Assembly (NCBI GenBank): GCA_009774055.1
Contig: VSNB01000032.1
Span: 1-18,094 of the forward strand
Source: Clostridiales bacterium
GTDB lineage: Bacteria; Bacillota; Clostridia; Oscillospirales; Oscillospiraceae
Reading direction: 5' to 3'
Length of the DNA: 18,094 bases
Below the pieces are notes generated by a model that did not search any database, had not been told where the DNA came from, and saw only the letters and a list, made by a program, of their open reading frames with translations. A program made the position numbers and the translations under genes. Shown here one piece after another: positions 6,516 to 12,962 of this stretch (position 1 is the first letter of the stretch; every line of letters begins with the position of its first letter).

Positions 6516-7607
6516 TCACCGCCCGCGCAGCTCCTCCGCCGCCCTGGTCATGGCATCGGTGACGTCCCCCTCCAGAATATCCATGGACGAGGCGAACATG
6601 ATGTTGATGGGGTAATCGAAATTCTCCACATTGCATCCGCAGATGTCCCGGTACTCCCGCTCGGGCCCCAGGCTGGGAACCCGGTCGATCATGCGGGCGG
6701 CGCTGTCCATGTACCCGTACAGCTTCTTCCCCAGCTGGAAGGCCATGCCGCACTCGAAGGCGGTGTCGCTGTCCGGCTCCCAGCCGTGGAAATCGTTGAG
6801 ATTGGCGATAAGGATGTCGCAGTCCCGCACATGCTGCTGCTGCCGGTGGAAGATATGGTAGGCCCGGGCACAGGGGTCGTCCTCCAGTTCCCGGGGCAGC
6901 GGACAGACCTCGTCCGTGGGCACGATGACCTGAAGCCCCAGCCGGTCCCCCAGCTCCCGGACGGATGCGTACCAGGTCTGGGCGCTGGGGTCGTACCGCT
7001 CCGGTCCGGCGACGTAGACGACCGGCCGGCCATCCGTCCCGGGCGCGCCTTCCGCCGCAGGGGGCGGGGGAGGCGGGGCAAAGGCGGCCCGCTTCCGCTC
7101 CTCCTCCCGGTCCAGGGCGAACACCTGGAGGCAGTCGTCAAAATCGCCCTCCACGATCTTCATGGCCCCCACCACATTGGGGGAGAAGGGCAGGTCGCCG
7201 TAGGGCAGAGGCCGGCCCTTCCGGTCATACGCCGTGCCATCCCGCAGGACGCTGCCCTGGTACTTCCAGACCATGGGCCGCTTGTCCCTGGTATAGCCGT
7301 AGCAGTGGGCCCCCCTGGCGTAGGCCATGCCCACCTCGTAGACGCTGCCCCCGTCCACGTCGGCGCCCCGGTAAAACTCCAGGTTGCAGAGGATGGCGGT
7401 GGACTCGTTCATGCACCGGGCGCAGTTTTCAAAAATGGCGTCCCCGTTCTTCCGCAGGTCCTCGTGGCTCAGGTCCAGCTCCCCGTCGCTGGGCATGGTC
7501 ACGTCGAAGCCCTTGACCCGGGCCCGGTCCCGCATGACGTACCAGCGGGGGTAGCCGTCCTCATAGAAGCACATGGGGCCGGCGATATACAGCTTTTCTC
7601 GTTTCAT
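6516..7607 (-). CDS. two-domain nucleoside 2-deoxyribosyltransferase-like protein
   Basis: 363 residues made of two copies of a nucleoside 2-deoxyribosyltransferase-type fold (a family whose members are normally ~150-180 residues), at about 5-150 and 195-330. A proline-rich linker with six consecutive prolines (near 168-173) joins them. Each copy starts YIAGP or YVAGP and keeps the hallmark segment: GGSVYEVGMAYARG with Glu91, and SDTAFECGMAFQLGK with Glu285. These glutamates correspond to the catalytic nucleophile of the family. The known reaction moves 2-deoxyribose between bases; relatives hydrolyse nucleotides or modified nucleosides. The ATG at 7605-7607 has AAGGAG upstream. It is last in the operon, 11 bases after the nucleoside hydrolase, consistent with nucleoside breakdown or exchange. 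The exact substrate is not predictable. Confidence 0.8.
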   Translation of the reverse strand: MKREKLYIAGPMCFYEDGYPRWYVMRDRARVKGFDVTMPSDGELDLSHEDLRKNGDAIFENCARCMNESTAILCNLEFYRGADVDGGSVYEVGMAYARGAHCYGYTRDKRPMVWKYQGSVLRDGTAYDRKGRPLPYGDLPFSPNVVGAMKIVEGDFDDCLQVFALDREEERKRAAFAPPPPPPAAEGAPGTDGRPVVYVAGPERYDPSAQTWYASVRELGDRLGLQVIVPTDEVCPLPRELEDDPCARAYHIFHRQQQHVRDCDILIANLNDFHGWEPDSDTAFECGMAFQLGKKLYGYMDSAARMIDRVPSLGPEREYRDICGCNVENFDYPINIMFASSMDILEGDVTDAMTRAAEELRGR

Positions 7608-7618
7608 GTCCGTGCTCC

Positions 7619-8566
7619 TTACTGCAGGACCAGATCCCGCAGGAGGTGCAGGAACCGTCCGTAATCAGCCTCCGCGCCGATCTCAATGAGGGGCAGATGC
7701 TCCCAGACGAAGTGGTGCCGCCGGTCCAGGACGGTCATGCCCAGGGTCAGCGGGCTCTGGGTTTCCACCCCCACGCGGCCCTGGATGGTCTTCACCAGGG
7801 TGGGATCGATGGCGTAGGCCACAGCCATGCAGTCGATGATGGTGGTGTACGCCTCAAAGCCCCGCCCGGCGGCAAACCGGATGGCCTGGGACAAAAACCG
7901 CGCCTCGGGCCGGGGGCTCTCGGCGAAGGCGGCAATGTCCTCCGGAGAGAAGTTTACGTCAAAATGGGTAGCTACGTCCAGCCCCAGGGCCACCAGGGGG
8001 ACTCCGGACTCGTAGACGATCTTGGCCGCCTCCGGGTCCACGTAGACATTCCACTCGCTCTGGGGCGTGTCGCCGGTGGCGTTGAGGAAAGCGTACCGGT
8101 TCAGCCCGAAGGCCCCCGAGATCGCCACCACGCCCGCCAGCTGTCCGGCCAGGGCCGGCTCCTTCACCAGGGCCATAGCCAGGTTGCTCATGGGCCCCGT
8201 GCAGAGGACCGTCACCTCGCCGGGGTTCTCCCGGGCCAGCCGGATGATGAGGTCCGATGCGTGCTCCTCCGCCAGAGGCATGGAGGGCTCCGGCAGGAAG
8301 TTCTCCGCCTGGCCGTCGCTGCCGTGGGTGAAGGGGTCCGGCGGGGCGGGGCGGACCATGGGACGGGCCATGCCCCTGGCGGCGGGGATGTCCTGCCTGC
8401 CCAGCAGCTCCAGCACCTTCCGGGCGTTGGCGCTGGTGACCTCCACCGGATAGTTGCCGCTGACGGCGGTCACCGCCAGCAGCTCCAGCTGGGGGGCCTT
8501 GGCGGCCATAATGATGGCCATGGAGTCATCCATGCCCGGATCGCAGTCCAGAATGATTTTTTTCAA
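7619..8566 (-). CDS. inosine-uridine-preferring nucleoside hydrolase family protein
   Basis: 315 residues, standard length. The family hydrolyses the N-glycosidic bond of ribonucleosides using a Ca2+-bound water. The N-terminal LDCDPGMDD carries Asp9, Asp13 and Asp14 as calcium ligands. Further motifs are HGSDG (81-85), EWNVYVDPEAA (171-181) and IIDCMAVAYAIDP with Asp245 as last ligand. The His that precedes this Asp in classic IU-nucleoside hydrolases and protonates the leaving base is Ile244 here, so the aglycone may differ from inosine. The start codon is TTG at 8564-8566, with AGGAGG eight bases upstream; the DCDPG motif begins too close to the start for any later codon. It lies between yjbQ-like and deoxyribosyltransferase-like genes. 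Confidence 0.88.
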   Translation of the reverse strand: MKKIILDCDPGMDDSMAIIMAAKAPQLELLAVTAVSGNYPVEVTSANARKVLELLGRQDIPAARGMARPMVRPAPPDPFTHGSDGQAENFLPEPSMPLAEEHASDLIIRLARENPGEVTVLCTGPMSNLAMALVKEPALAGQLAGVVAISGAFGLNRYAFLNATGDTPQSEWNVYVDPEAAKIVYESGVPLVALGLDVATHFDVNFSPEDIAAFAESPRPEARFLSQAIRFAAGRGFEAYTTIIDCMAVAYAIDPTLVKTIQGRVGVETQSPLTLGMTVLDRRHHFVWEHLPLIEIGAEADYGRFLHLLRDLVLQ

Positions 8567-8581
8567 CCCAAACGCCTCCTC

Positions 8582-8998
8582 TCAGCCTTCGCTGCCGTCC
8601 GCCTGGACCTTGACGAAGTACTCCCGCTTCCGGGGACCGTCGAACTCCAGGAAGTAGATCCCCTGGGAGTGGCCCAGCAGCAGCTTCCCCTGGTGGATGG
8701 GGATGGTGAGATTGACGCCGATGAGGGAGGACTTGACATGTCCCGCCGCGTCCTGGGGTGTGTCGTGCTGATGCTTGAAGTCGATGCGGGTGGGGATCAG
8801 ACGGCAGATCTCGTCCTGCAGGTCCAGAAAGCCGTTGGGATCCCAGAAGGAGGTGATGGTCAGTCCCGCCGTGGTGTGGGGGATGCAGATCACGCACAGC
8901 CCCTCCTGGACGCCGCTCTCCTCCACAACGGCCTTCACGTCGTCCGTCAGCGCGGTGACGCCGCGCTCCTGGGTGGTCAGCTTGATATTCCTCAGCAT
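8582..8998 (-). CDS. YjbQ/UPF0047 family protein
   Basis: 138 residues, full family length. Family signatures are PHTTAGLTIT (40-49), the His cluster HQH (76-78) with DAAGH (83-87), and GIYFLEFDGPR (113-123). E. coli YjbQ has a weak thiamine-phosphate-synthase activity in vitro, but its true role is unsettled. The conserved histidines suggest a metal- or phosphate-handling enzyme. The ATG at 8996-8998 has GGAG six bases upstream. It lies 10 bases after the SIS gene and 15 bases before the nucleoside hydrolase, so it is co-transcribed. Presence in a sugar/nucleoside operon hints at a phosphosugar or ribosyl-phosphate step; this is inference only. Confidence 0.85.
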   Translation of the reverse strand: MLRNIKLTTQERGVTALTDDVKAVVEESGVQEGLCVICIPHTTAGLTITSFWDPNGFLDLQDEICRLIPTRIDFKHQHDTPQDAAGHVKSSLIGVNLTIPIHQGKLLLGHSQGIYFLEFDGPRKREYFVKVQADGSEG

Positions 8999-9008
8999 AG
9001 CTCGCTCC

Positions 9009-10148
9009 TCACTTTACGATGATTTCGCTCTGGGTGATGCCCCGTCCGCCCTGGGCGAAGGCCCAGGGGCCCTTGCAGCCCCGGCCGTCCTCCTCGCCCA
9101 GGAATTCGCCCAGGTACCCCGCCAGGAGGCACAGGGGAGCGAATTGGGACAGTACGCCGCTGTGGGCGTACCGGGTTTCCGGGGTAAGGACCGCCTGACA
9201 GGTCCCCTGGTCAAAGCGGTTCTCTCCGGAGGTAACCGCCAGCAGGGGGCGGCCCATGTCCCGCCCGGCGTAGCCGGCCAGCTCCAGGGCCCGGCTGGCG
9301 GCAGGACTGCCGCCGGCACAGACCAGGACCGTCCCAATCTTCTCCACGTTCTTCATGAAGAAGTTCATATGGAGCCACTCCTCGGTGTTGATGCACATGG
9401 CGTACCGGCCGACGGCCTCGTAGATCTTCGCCTGCCCGAACCAGGCGGCGGCGTAGTCGGGGCCTGCGCCGATGAAGTCGAACGCCTCCAGGTCCTTCCA
9501 CTCCCCGGCCAGCCGCTTGATCTGCTCGTCCATGGCCGGAAGCGCCCGCTCCAGCGCGTCCGCCTGGGTCAGCAGGTCGGCGCGGTAGTCCATGGCCTGA
9601 TCCATGGTGTACCGGCCCCGCACCTCCCCGAAGCGGATGGCCAGCAGCAGCAGCGCCAGCAGGGACACCAGATAGGACCGGGTCCCCGGCGCGCTCTCAA
9701 AGGGCGGGACGGAAAGGGGGAGAATCCGGCTGGCGCAGCGGCCCAGGGGCGAATCCGGGTTCCCCGTCACCCCCAGGGCGAAGGCGCCGTGGGCCACGGC
9801 CCGCTGGATCGCCTCGCTGACCCGGGCGATGCCGCCGGAGTTGCTGACCGCGATGACCAAGGGATTATGGGGGGCGAAGCCCAGCTGGCTCTCGCTGTAG
9901 TACCGGCTCAGCTCGATGGCGGGGACCACCTCGGTAGGGATGCCCGTCAGGGCCTCGAAGGCGTACCGGACCGCCATGGCCGCGGCATGGGAATCGCCGC
10001 AGCCGGTCAGGACGATGCGCTGGATGGAAAAAATCTCCGGCGTGGTCAGAGCCTTCCGGCACTCCGGCTCAAGGCAGCCGTACTGCTGCCGCAGAAGCTC
10101 CGGGAGGCTCCAGACCTGCCGGCACATGGCGTTGCTCGCTTGTTTCAT
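9009..10148 (-). CDS. double SIS-domain phosphosugar isomerase/deglycase-like protein
   Basis: 379 residues with two SIS domains, as in the isomerase half of GlmS and in FrlB/AgaS-type deglycases. Domain 1 has the phosphate-binding LTGCGDSHAAA (47-57) and SNSGG (102-106). Domain 2 starts near FIGAGPD (225-231) and has TEEWLH (255-260). The last motif aligns with the Glu/His catalytic region of GlmS (ELKHGPLAL) but lacks the usual GP after the His. Such proteins isomerise or deaminate phosphorylated amino sugars or cleave Amadori phosphates; the substrate here is unknown. The ATG at 10146-10148 has AGGAG upstream, and a reading extended to 10211 lacks a ribosome binding site. It is first in a four-gene operon, divergent from a GntR/UTRA regulator. 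No clear sigma-A promoter was found for it; AATATA at 10170-10175 (minus-strand TATATT) is the only -10-like match. Confidence 0.8.
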   Translation of the reverse strand: MKQASNAMCRQVWSLPELLRQQYGCLEPECRKALTTPEIFSIQRIVLTGCGDSHAAAMAVRYAFEALTGIPTEVVPAIELSRYYSESQLGFAPHNPLVIAVSNSGGIARVSEAIQRAVAHGAFALGVTGNPDSPLGRCASRILPLSVPPFESAPGTRSYLVSLLALLLLAIRFGEVRGRYTMDQAMDYRADLLTQADALERALPAMDEQIKRLAGEWKDLEAFDFIGAGPDYAAAWFGQAKIYEAVGRYAMCINTEEWLHMNFFMKNVEKIGTVLVCAGGSPAASRALELAGYAGRDMGRPLLAVTSGENRFDQGTCQAVLTPETRYAHSGVLSQFAPLCLLAGYLGEFLGEEDGRGCKGPWAFAQGGRGITQSEIIVK

Positions 10149-10228
10149 AATATACTCCTGTCTCTTCAGAATATAGATTCGCCTGTCCGCGCCGCCGGGG
10201 CGGGCGGGCAAAAATTTATGAGGGTTGA

Positions 10229-10257
10229 TTGACAGACAGCCGCCAAAACGGTATGAT
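10229..10257 (+). promoter_or_regulatory. sigma-A promoter of the GntR regulator gene
   Basis: TTGACA at 10229-10234, a 17-base spacer and TATGAT at 10252-10257, close to the housekeeping consensus. The predicted start is near 10264, giving a leader of about 37 bases before the ATG at 10301. It lies in the 152-base divergent region shared with the SIS operon, so a regulator bound here could act on both. Confidence 0.8.
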
Positions 10258-10300
10258 AGAGGAAAATATATACGATTTACATAAGAATGAGGTGCAGACC

Positions 10301-11071
10301 ATGGCAGACGGCTACGCTTTCCAGGATTTCATCGACCGGGACTCTCCCATCCCCCTCTACCTGCAGGTTTCCGCCGATATGACCCGCCGGATCGCGGAGG
10401 AGGAGTGGCGGGTGGGCGACCAGCTTCTGCCGGAGAACACCCTGGCGGAGCTCTACCAGATCAGCCGCATTACCACGCGGCAGGCCCTGGCCCAGCTGGA
10501 GAGGGACGGCCTGATCTCCCGGAAGCGGGGGGAGCGCACCGTGGTGCAGGCCCGGCCCCAGTACATCGTCCAGGAGCTCCAGTTCCCCAGCCCGGAGGGA
10601 AGGCGGCCCATTGTCAATCCCGCCGAGCAGATTACCTCCGCAAACGTTCGCATTGTCGGCCTGACCGCCCCCGACCGCCGGGCCGCCCGGATGCTCCAGC
10701 TGCCGGAGGACGCGCCTCTGGTCTACCTGGAGCGGTACTTCCAGAACTGCGGGAAGGTGGTGGGCATCAACCGGGCCTGGTTCCCCGGGGAGCGGTTCCC
10801 GGACCTGGCGGAACGGGGACTCCTCCGCCAGAGTATCTCCGCCACCCTGCAGGAGGTCTATCAGACGGAGACGGAGGCGGTGGAGAATTTCATCGCGGCC
10901 ATCACACTGGACGCCCGCTGCGCCAGGATTCTGGACGTCCCCTACGGCTCCCCCGCCCTGCGGATAGACTCCGTCCACTTCGGCGTCCGCCACATCCCCA
11001 TCGAGTTCGCCAGCACCATCTGGAACGGGGCCAACGCCCAGTTCCGCCTGATGGTATCCCGGGAGGACTAG
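10301..11071 (+). CDS. GntR-family transcriptional regulator with UTRA domain (HutC/FrlR-like)
   Basis: 256 residues. The N-terminal winged helix-turn-helix (about 15-83) includes PLYLQVSADMTRRI, QLLPENTLAELYQISRITTRQ and LERDGLISRKRGE. The rest (about 100-250) is a UTRA ligand-binding domain of the HutC subfamily, which usually senses sugar phosphates or related metabolites. The ATG at 10301 follows GAGGTG with six-base spacing. An upstream start at 10229 is excluded because it lies in the -35 box. It is divergent from the SIS operon and convergent with the transporter operon, so it is the likely local repressor. No well-conserved operator pair was found by eye. Its TAG stop codon forms the first bases of the repeat element at 11069. 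Confidence 0.92.
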   Translation: MADGYAFQDFIDRDSPIPLYLQVSADMTRRIAEEEWRVGDQLLPENTLAELYQISRITTRQALAQLERDGLISRKRGERTVVQARPQYIVQELQFPSPEGRRPIVNPAEQITSANVRIVGLTAPDRRAARMLQLPEDAPLVYLERYFQNCGKVVGINRAWFPGERFPDLAERGLLRQSISATLQEVYQTETEAVENFIAAITLDARCARILDVPYGSPALRIDSVHFGVRHIPIEFASTIWNGANAQFRLMVSRED

Positions 11072-11232
11072 GGCTTGTTTGATAAATGGCGGAATGCCCA
11101 ACAGCGAAAGATATTTTCGCTGGGCAAGGCAAAAATTCGCAGGAATCCTGACGGATTTCAAGAATTTTTAACGCCGCACAGCGGAAAAAGATCCGCTGCT
11201 TGGGCGTTTTGACATTTTTCAAACATGCCCTA
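11069..11232. mobile_element. ~164-bp inverted-repeat element (MITE-like), copy 3, exactly between two stop codons
   Basis: Terminal inverted repeats at 11069-11090 (TAGGGCTTGTTTGATAAATG...) and 11211-11232 match at all but a few positions. Inside are three hairpins: CAGCGAAA/TTTCGCTG (11102-11109 with 11115-11122), AAAAATTC/GAATTTTT (11131-11138 with 11162-11169) and CAGCGGA/TCCGCTG (11179-11185 with 11192-11198). The element could fold as an outer stem with three inner arms. The core at 11124-11177 is related, reversed, to the core of the element at 202-365. It has no coding capacity. Each terminal TAG is a stop codon: of the GntR gene on the plus strand and of the epimerase gene on the minus strand. 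Confidence 0.75.
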
Positions 11233-12096
11233 GAGGGACAAGAGGTACTCCCCTACCTTCACGCTGTAGGCCAGCGCGTCCTGCGCCAGCGCGTCGGGGA
11301 GGGTGGCGGTGTAGCGGTGGATCTCATAGGTGAAGTCCCCGGCGTAGCCGATCTCCCGCAGGGCCTCCATGACGGGGGCCCACTGGACGCGCCCGGCAAA
11401 GGGCAGCAGGTGGTCGCTGTCGATGTTGATGAAGTCGGAGATATGGGTGGCCCGGAGCTTTCCGCCCAGCAGGCGCAGCACGGCGGCGGGGTCCTGGCCC
11501 ATAATGGCCGCGTGCTCTACGTCGCAGCAGACGCCGGCCAGCGGGCTGTCCAGCCGGTCCACCAGCTCCAGCAGCTCCTCCGGCTGGGCCGTATAGCGGC
11601 GGCGGGGCGCGATATTCAGATCCCACAGGTTTTCGATGGCCAGCCCCACCCCCTCGCCAGCGGCGTAGTCCAGCAGGGGGCGGAAGTACCGCAGGTTCTT
11701 CTCCAGGGATTTTTTCCGCCAGTCGGCGGCGGCGAAGTCCGTCCCCGCATGGATAACCAGCCAGGGGATGCCCAGCCGGGCGGCGCACCGGACGGACCGC
11801 CGGATCAGCTCGTCCATTTCCTCCCGGCGGTCGAAGCCGCCGTCGCAGAAGTTATAGAAGGGGGCGTGGGCCTGGCTGAAGGATACCCCCCAGTCCCGGG
11901 CGCACCGGGCAACTTCCTCCAGCCACGCCTCGTACCCCTCCGTGACGAATTCGTTGCGGAAGGTGCAGCAGTCGTGGAAGTTCATGTCCATGACCCGGTA
12001 GCCCGCCCGGGCGCACCGGGCGATGGAGTCCGTGATGGCCGCCTTGCTGCCATCGGGGCGGTTGAAGTAGATGTTGGTAGAGGTCGACAGGCGCAT
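11230..12096 (-). CDS. sugar phosphate isomerase/epimerase, xylose-isomerase-like TIM barrel
   Basis: 288 residues, typical for the AP-endonuclease-2/xylose-isomerase-like fold, which includes tagatose/psicose 3-epimerases, hydroxypyruvate isomerase, IolE and the fructoselysine epimerase FrlC. The expected metal ligands are visible: Glu155 in AIENL, Asp192 and His195 in CDVEH, His218 in ATHISD and Glu258 in TYEIH. HAG (116-118) is also typical. The start is the ATG at 12094-12096, which overlaps the HAD stop as TGATG, so translation is coupled. A longer reading to 12159 runs inside the HAD gene. It is last in the transporter operon, which suggests it epimerises or isomerises the imported sugar. 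The substrate cannot be told from sequence. Its TAG stop is the last codon-sized piece of the repeat element. Confidence 0.85.
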   Translation of the reverse strand: MRLSTSTNIYFNRPDGSKAAITDSIARCARAGYRVMDMNFHDCCTFRNEFVTEGYEAWLEEVARCARDWGVSFSQAHAPFYNFCDGGFDRREEMDELIRRSVRCAARLGIPWLVIHAGTDFAAADWRKKSLEKNLRYFRPLLDYAAGEGVGLAIENLWDLNIAPRRRYTAQPEELLELVDRLDSPLAGVCCDVEHAAIMGQDPAAVLRLLGGKLRATHISDFINIDSDHLLPFAGRVQWAPVMEALREIGYAGDFTYEIHRYTATLPDALAQDALAYSVKVGEYLLSL

Positions 12097-12893
12097 CAGC
12101 TTTTCCCGCAGAATTTCTCTACGGCCTCCTGTACGCCCTGGAACTCCCGGCCCTGGCACACATAGCCGGCATGGGGGCGGGCGTTGTCCGATACGTTGCC
12201 CACCGCGGCGGACTGTCCCGCCGCCTGGAAGAGCTGGATGTCGTTGTCATCGTCCCCGATGACCAGCACCTCGTCCATGGAGACGCCCAGATGCTGGACC
12301 AGGAGCCGCAGCGCCGCCGCTTTGTTGGAGCCTTTTTCGTTGAGCTCCAGGGCCTTGAGCCGGTAGCGCACGTACATGAAGTCGCCGGGGACGGCCCGCA
12401 GCTTCTCCTCGATCTCCAAGATTTTTCCCTCCCGCACCGTGTCCATGATGAGGAGCTTGTCCGCCCGCAACTCCGCCCACTCGGCGTCCGTCAGGGGCTG
12501 GGCCTCGTAGGGGCGGTTCCGCTTCTCCCCCTCCCGGATGATCCAGGGGGTGATCCGCTCCGTCCGCTCCTCCCCCTGGAAGGTGAAGAGGACGGACATG
12601 CCCGCTGCATAGCACTCCTCGACCAGCTCCCGCAGGGGCTTCAGGGCGAACTGCCGGCGCAGTACGGCCCGGTCCCCGTCTATTATCGTGGCGCCGTTGG
12701 TGACGATATACGGATGGCGCAGGCCCATCTGGGCCGCCTTTTCCCGCATGTAGCCCTCCGCCCGGCCTGTCGCTACTGTGAACATGATCCCCCGGGCCTC
12801 CAGGGCCGCGATCCATTCCGCCGCGCCGGGGGGGATGATTTCGTCCCGGCCCATCATGGTGCCGTCCATGTCGCACACGACCAGCTTAATCAT
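12096..12893 (-). CDS. Cof-type HAD-superfamily phosphatase
   Basis: 265 residues, the usual size for HAD subclass IIB (Cof/YbiV-like). These enzymes dephosphorylate sugar phosphates, nucleotides or cofactors, usually with broad specificity. Motif I is CDMDGT with Asp8 (nucleophile) and Asp10; motif II is ATGR (41-44); motif III Lys191 is in KGSNKAAAL; motif IV is GDDDND (213-218). The cap domain lies between about 85 and 185. The ATG at 12891-12893 has GGAG nine bases upstream. It is separated from the sugar-binding-protein gene by 69 bases with a terminator-like hairpin, and overlaps the epimerase by one base. A phosphatase, rather than the PfkB kinase typical of fructosamine operons, is unexpected here. 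Confidence 0.9.
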   Translation of the reverse strand: MIKLVVCDMDGTMMGRDEIIPPGAAEWIAALEARGIMFTVATGRAEGYMREKAAQMGLRHPYIVTNGATIIDGDRAVLRRQFALKPLRELVEECYAAGMSVLFTFQGEERTERITPWIIREGEKRNRPYEAQPLTDAEWAELRADKLLIMDTVREGKILEIEEKLRAVPGDFMYVRYRLKALELNEKGSNKAAALRLLVQHLGVSMDEVLVIGDDDNDIQLFQAAGQSAAVGNVSDNARPHAGYVCQGREFQGVQEAVEKFCGKS

Positions 12894-12920
12894 GGCAAAT
12901 CACTCCTATCGTTTCAGATG

Positions 12921-12955
12921 AAAACCAGGCAGGGACGCAGCCGCCCCCGCCTGGT
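12921..12955 (-). terminator. intercistronic terminator-like hairpin after the sugar-binding protein gene
   Basis: On the minus strand ACCAGGC (12955-12949) pairs with GCCTGGT (12930-12924), with a short GGG/CCC extension inside, followed by TTTT. The weak T-run suggests partial termination. It would let the abundant transporter mRNA end here while a fraction reads on into the HAD and epimerase genes. Confidence 0.65.
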
Positions 12956-12962
12956 CGTTTTC

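Noticed and set aside
10149..10228. Promoter for the SIS operon
   Set aside because: TATATT (minus strand, 10175-10170) has no -35 partner at proper spacing, so no promoter is claimed.
6444..10232. Three overlapping long plus-strand open frames opposite the nucleoside operon (6444-7664, 7646-9022, 8775-10232)
   Set aside because: All are antisense to genes with clear family motifs; they carry no motifs themselves and overlap known promoters.
10229..10300. Upstream start for the GntR gene at 10229
   Set aside because: It falls on the -35 box of the near-consensus promoter and would not be transcribed; the ATG at 10301 has a ribosome binding site.
10277..11161. Minus-strand open frame opposite the GntR gene
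   Set aside because: Antisense to a gene with a clear winged-helix and UTRA domain; no motif.
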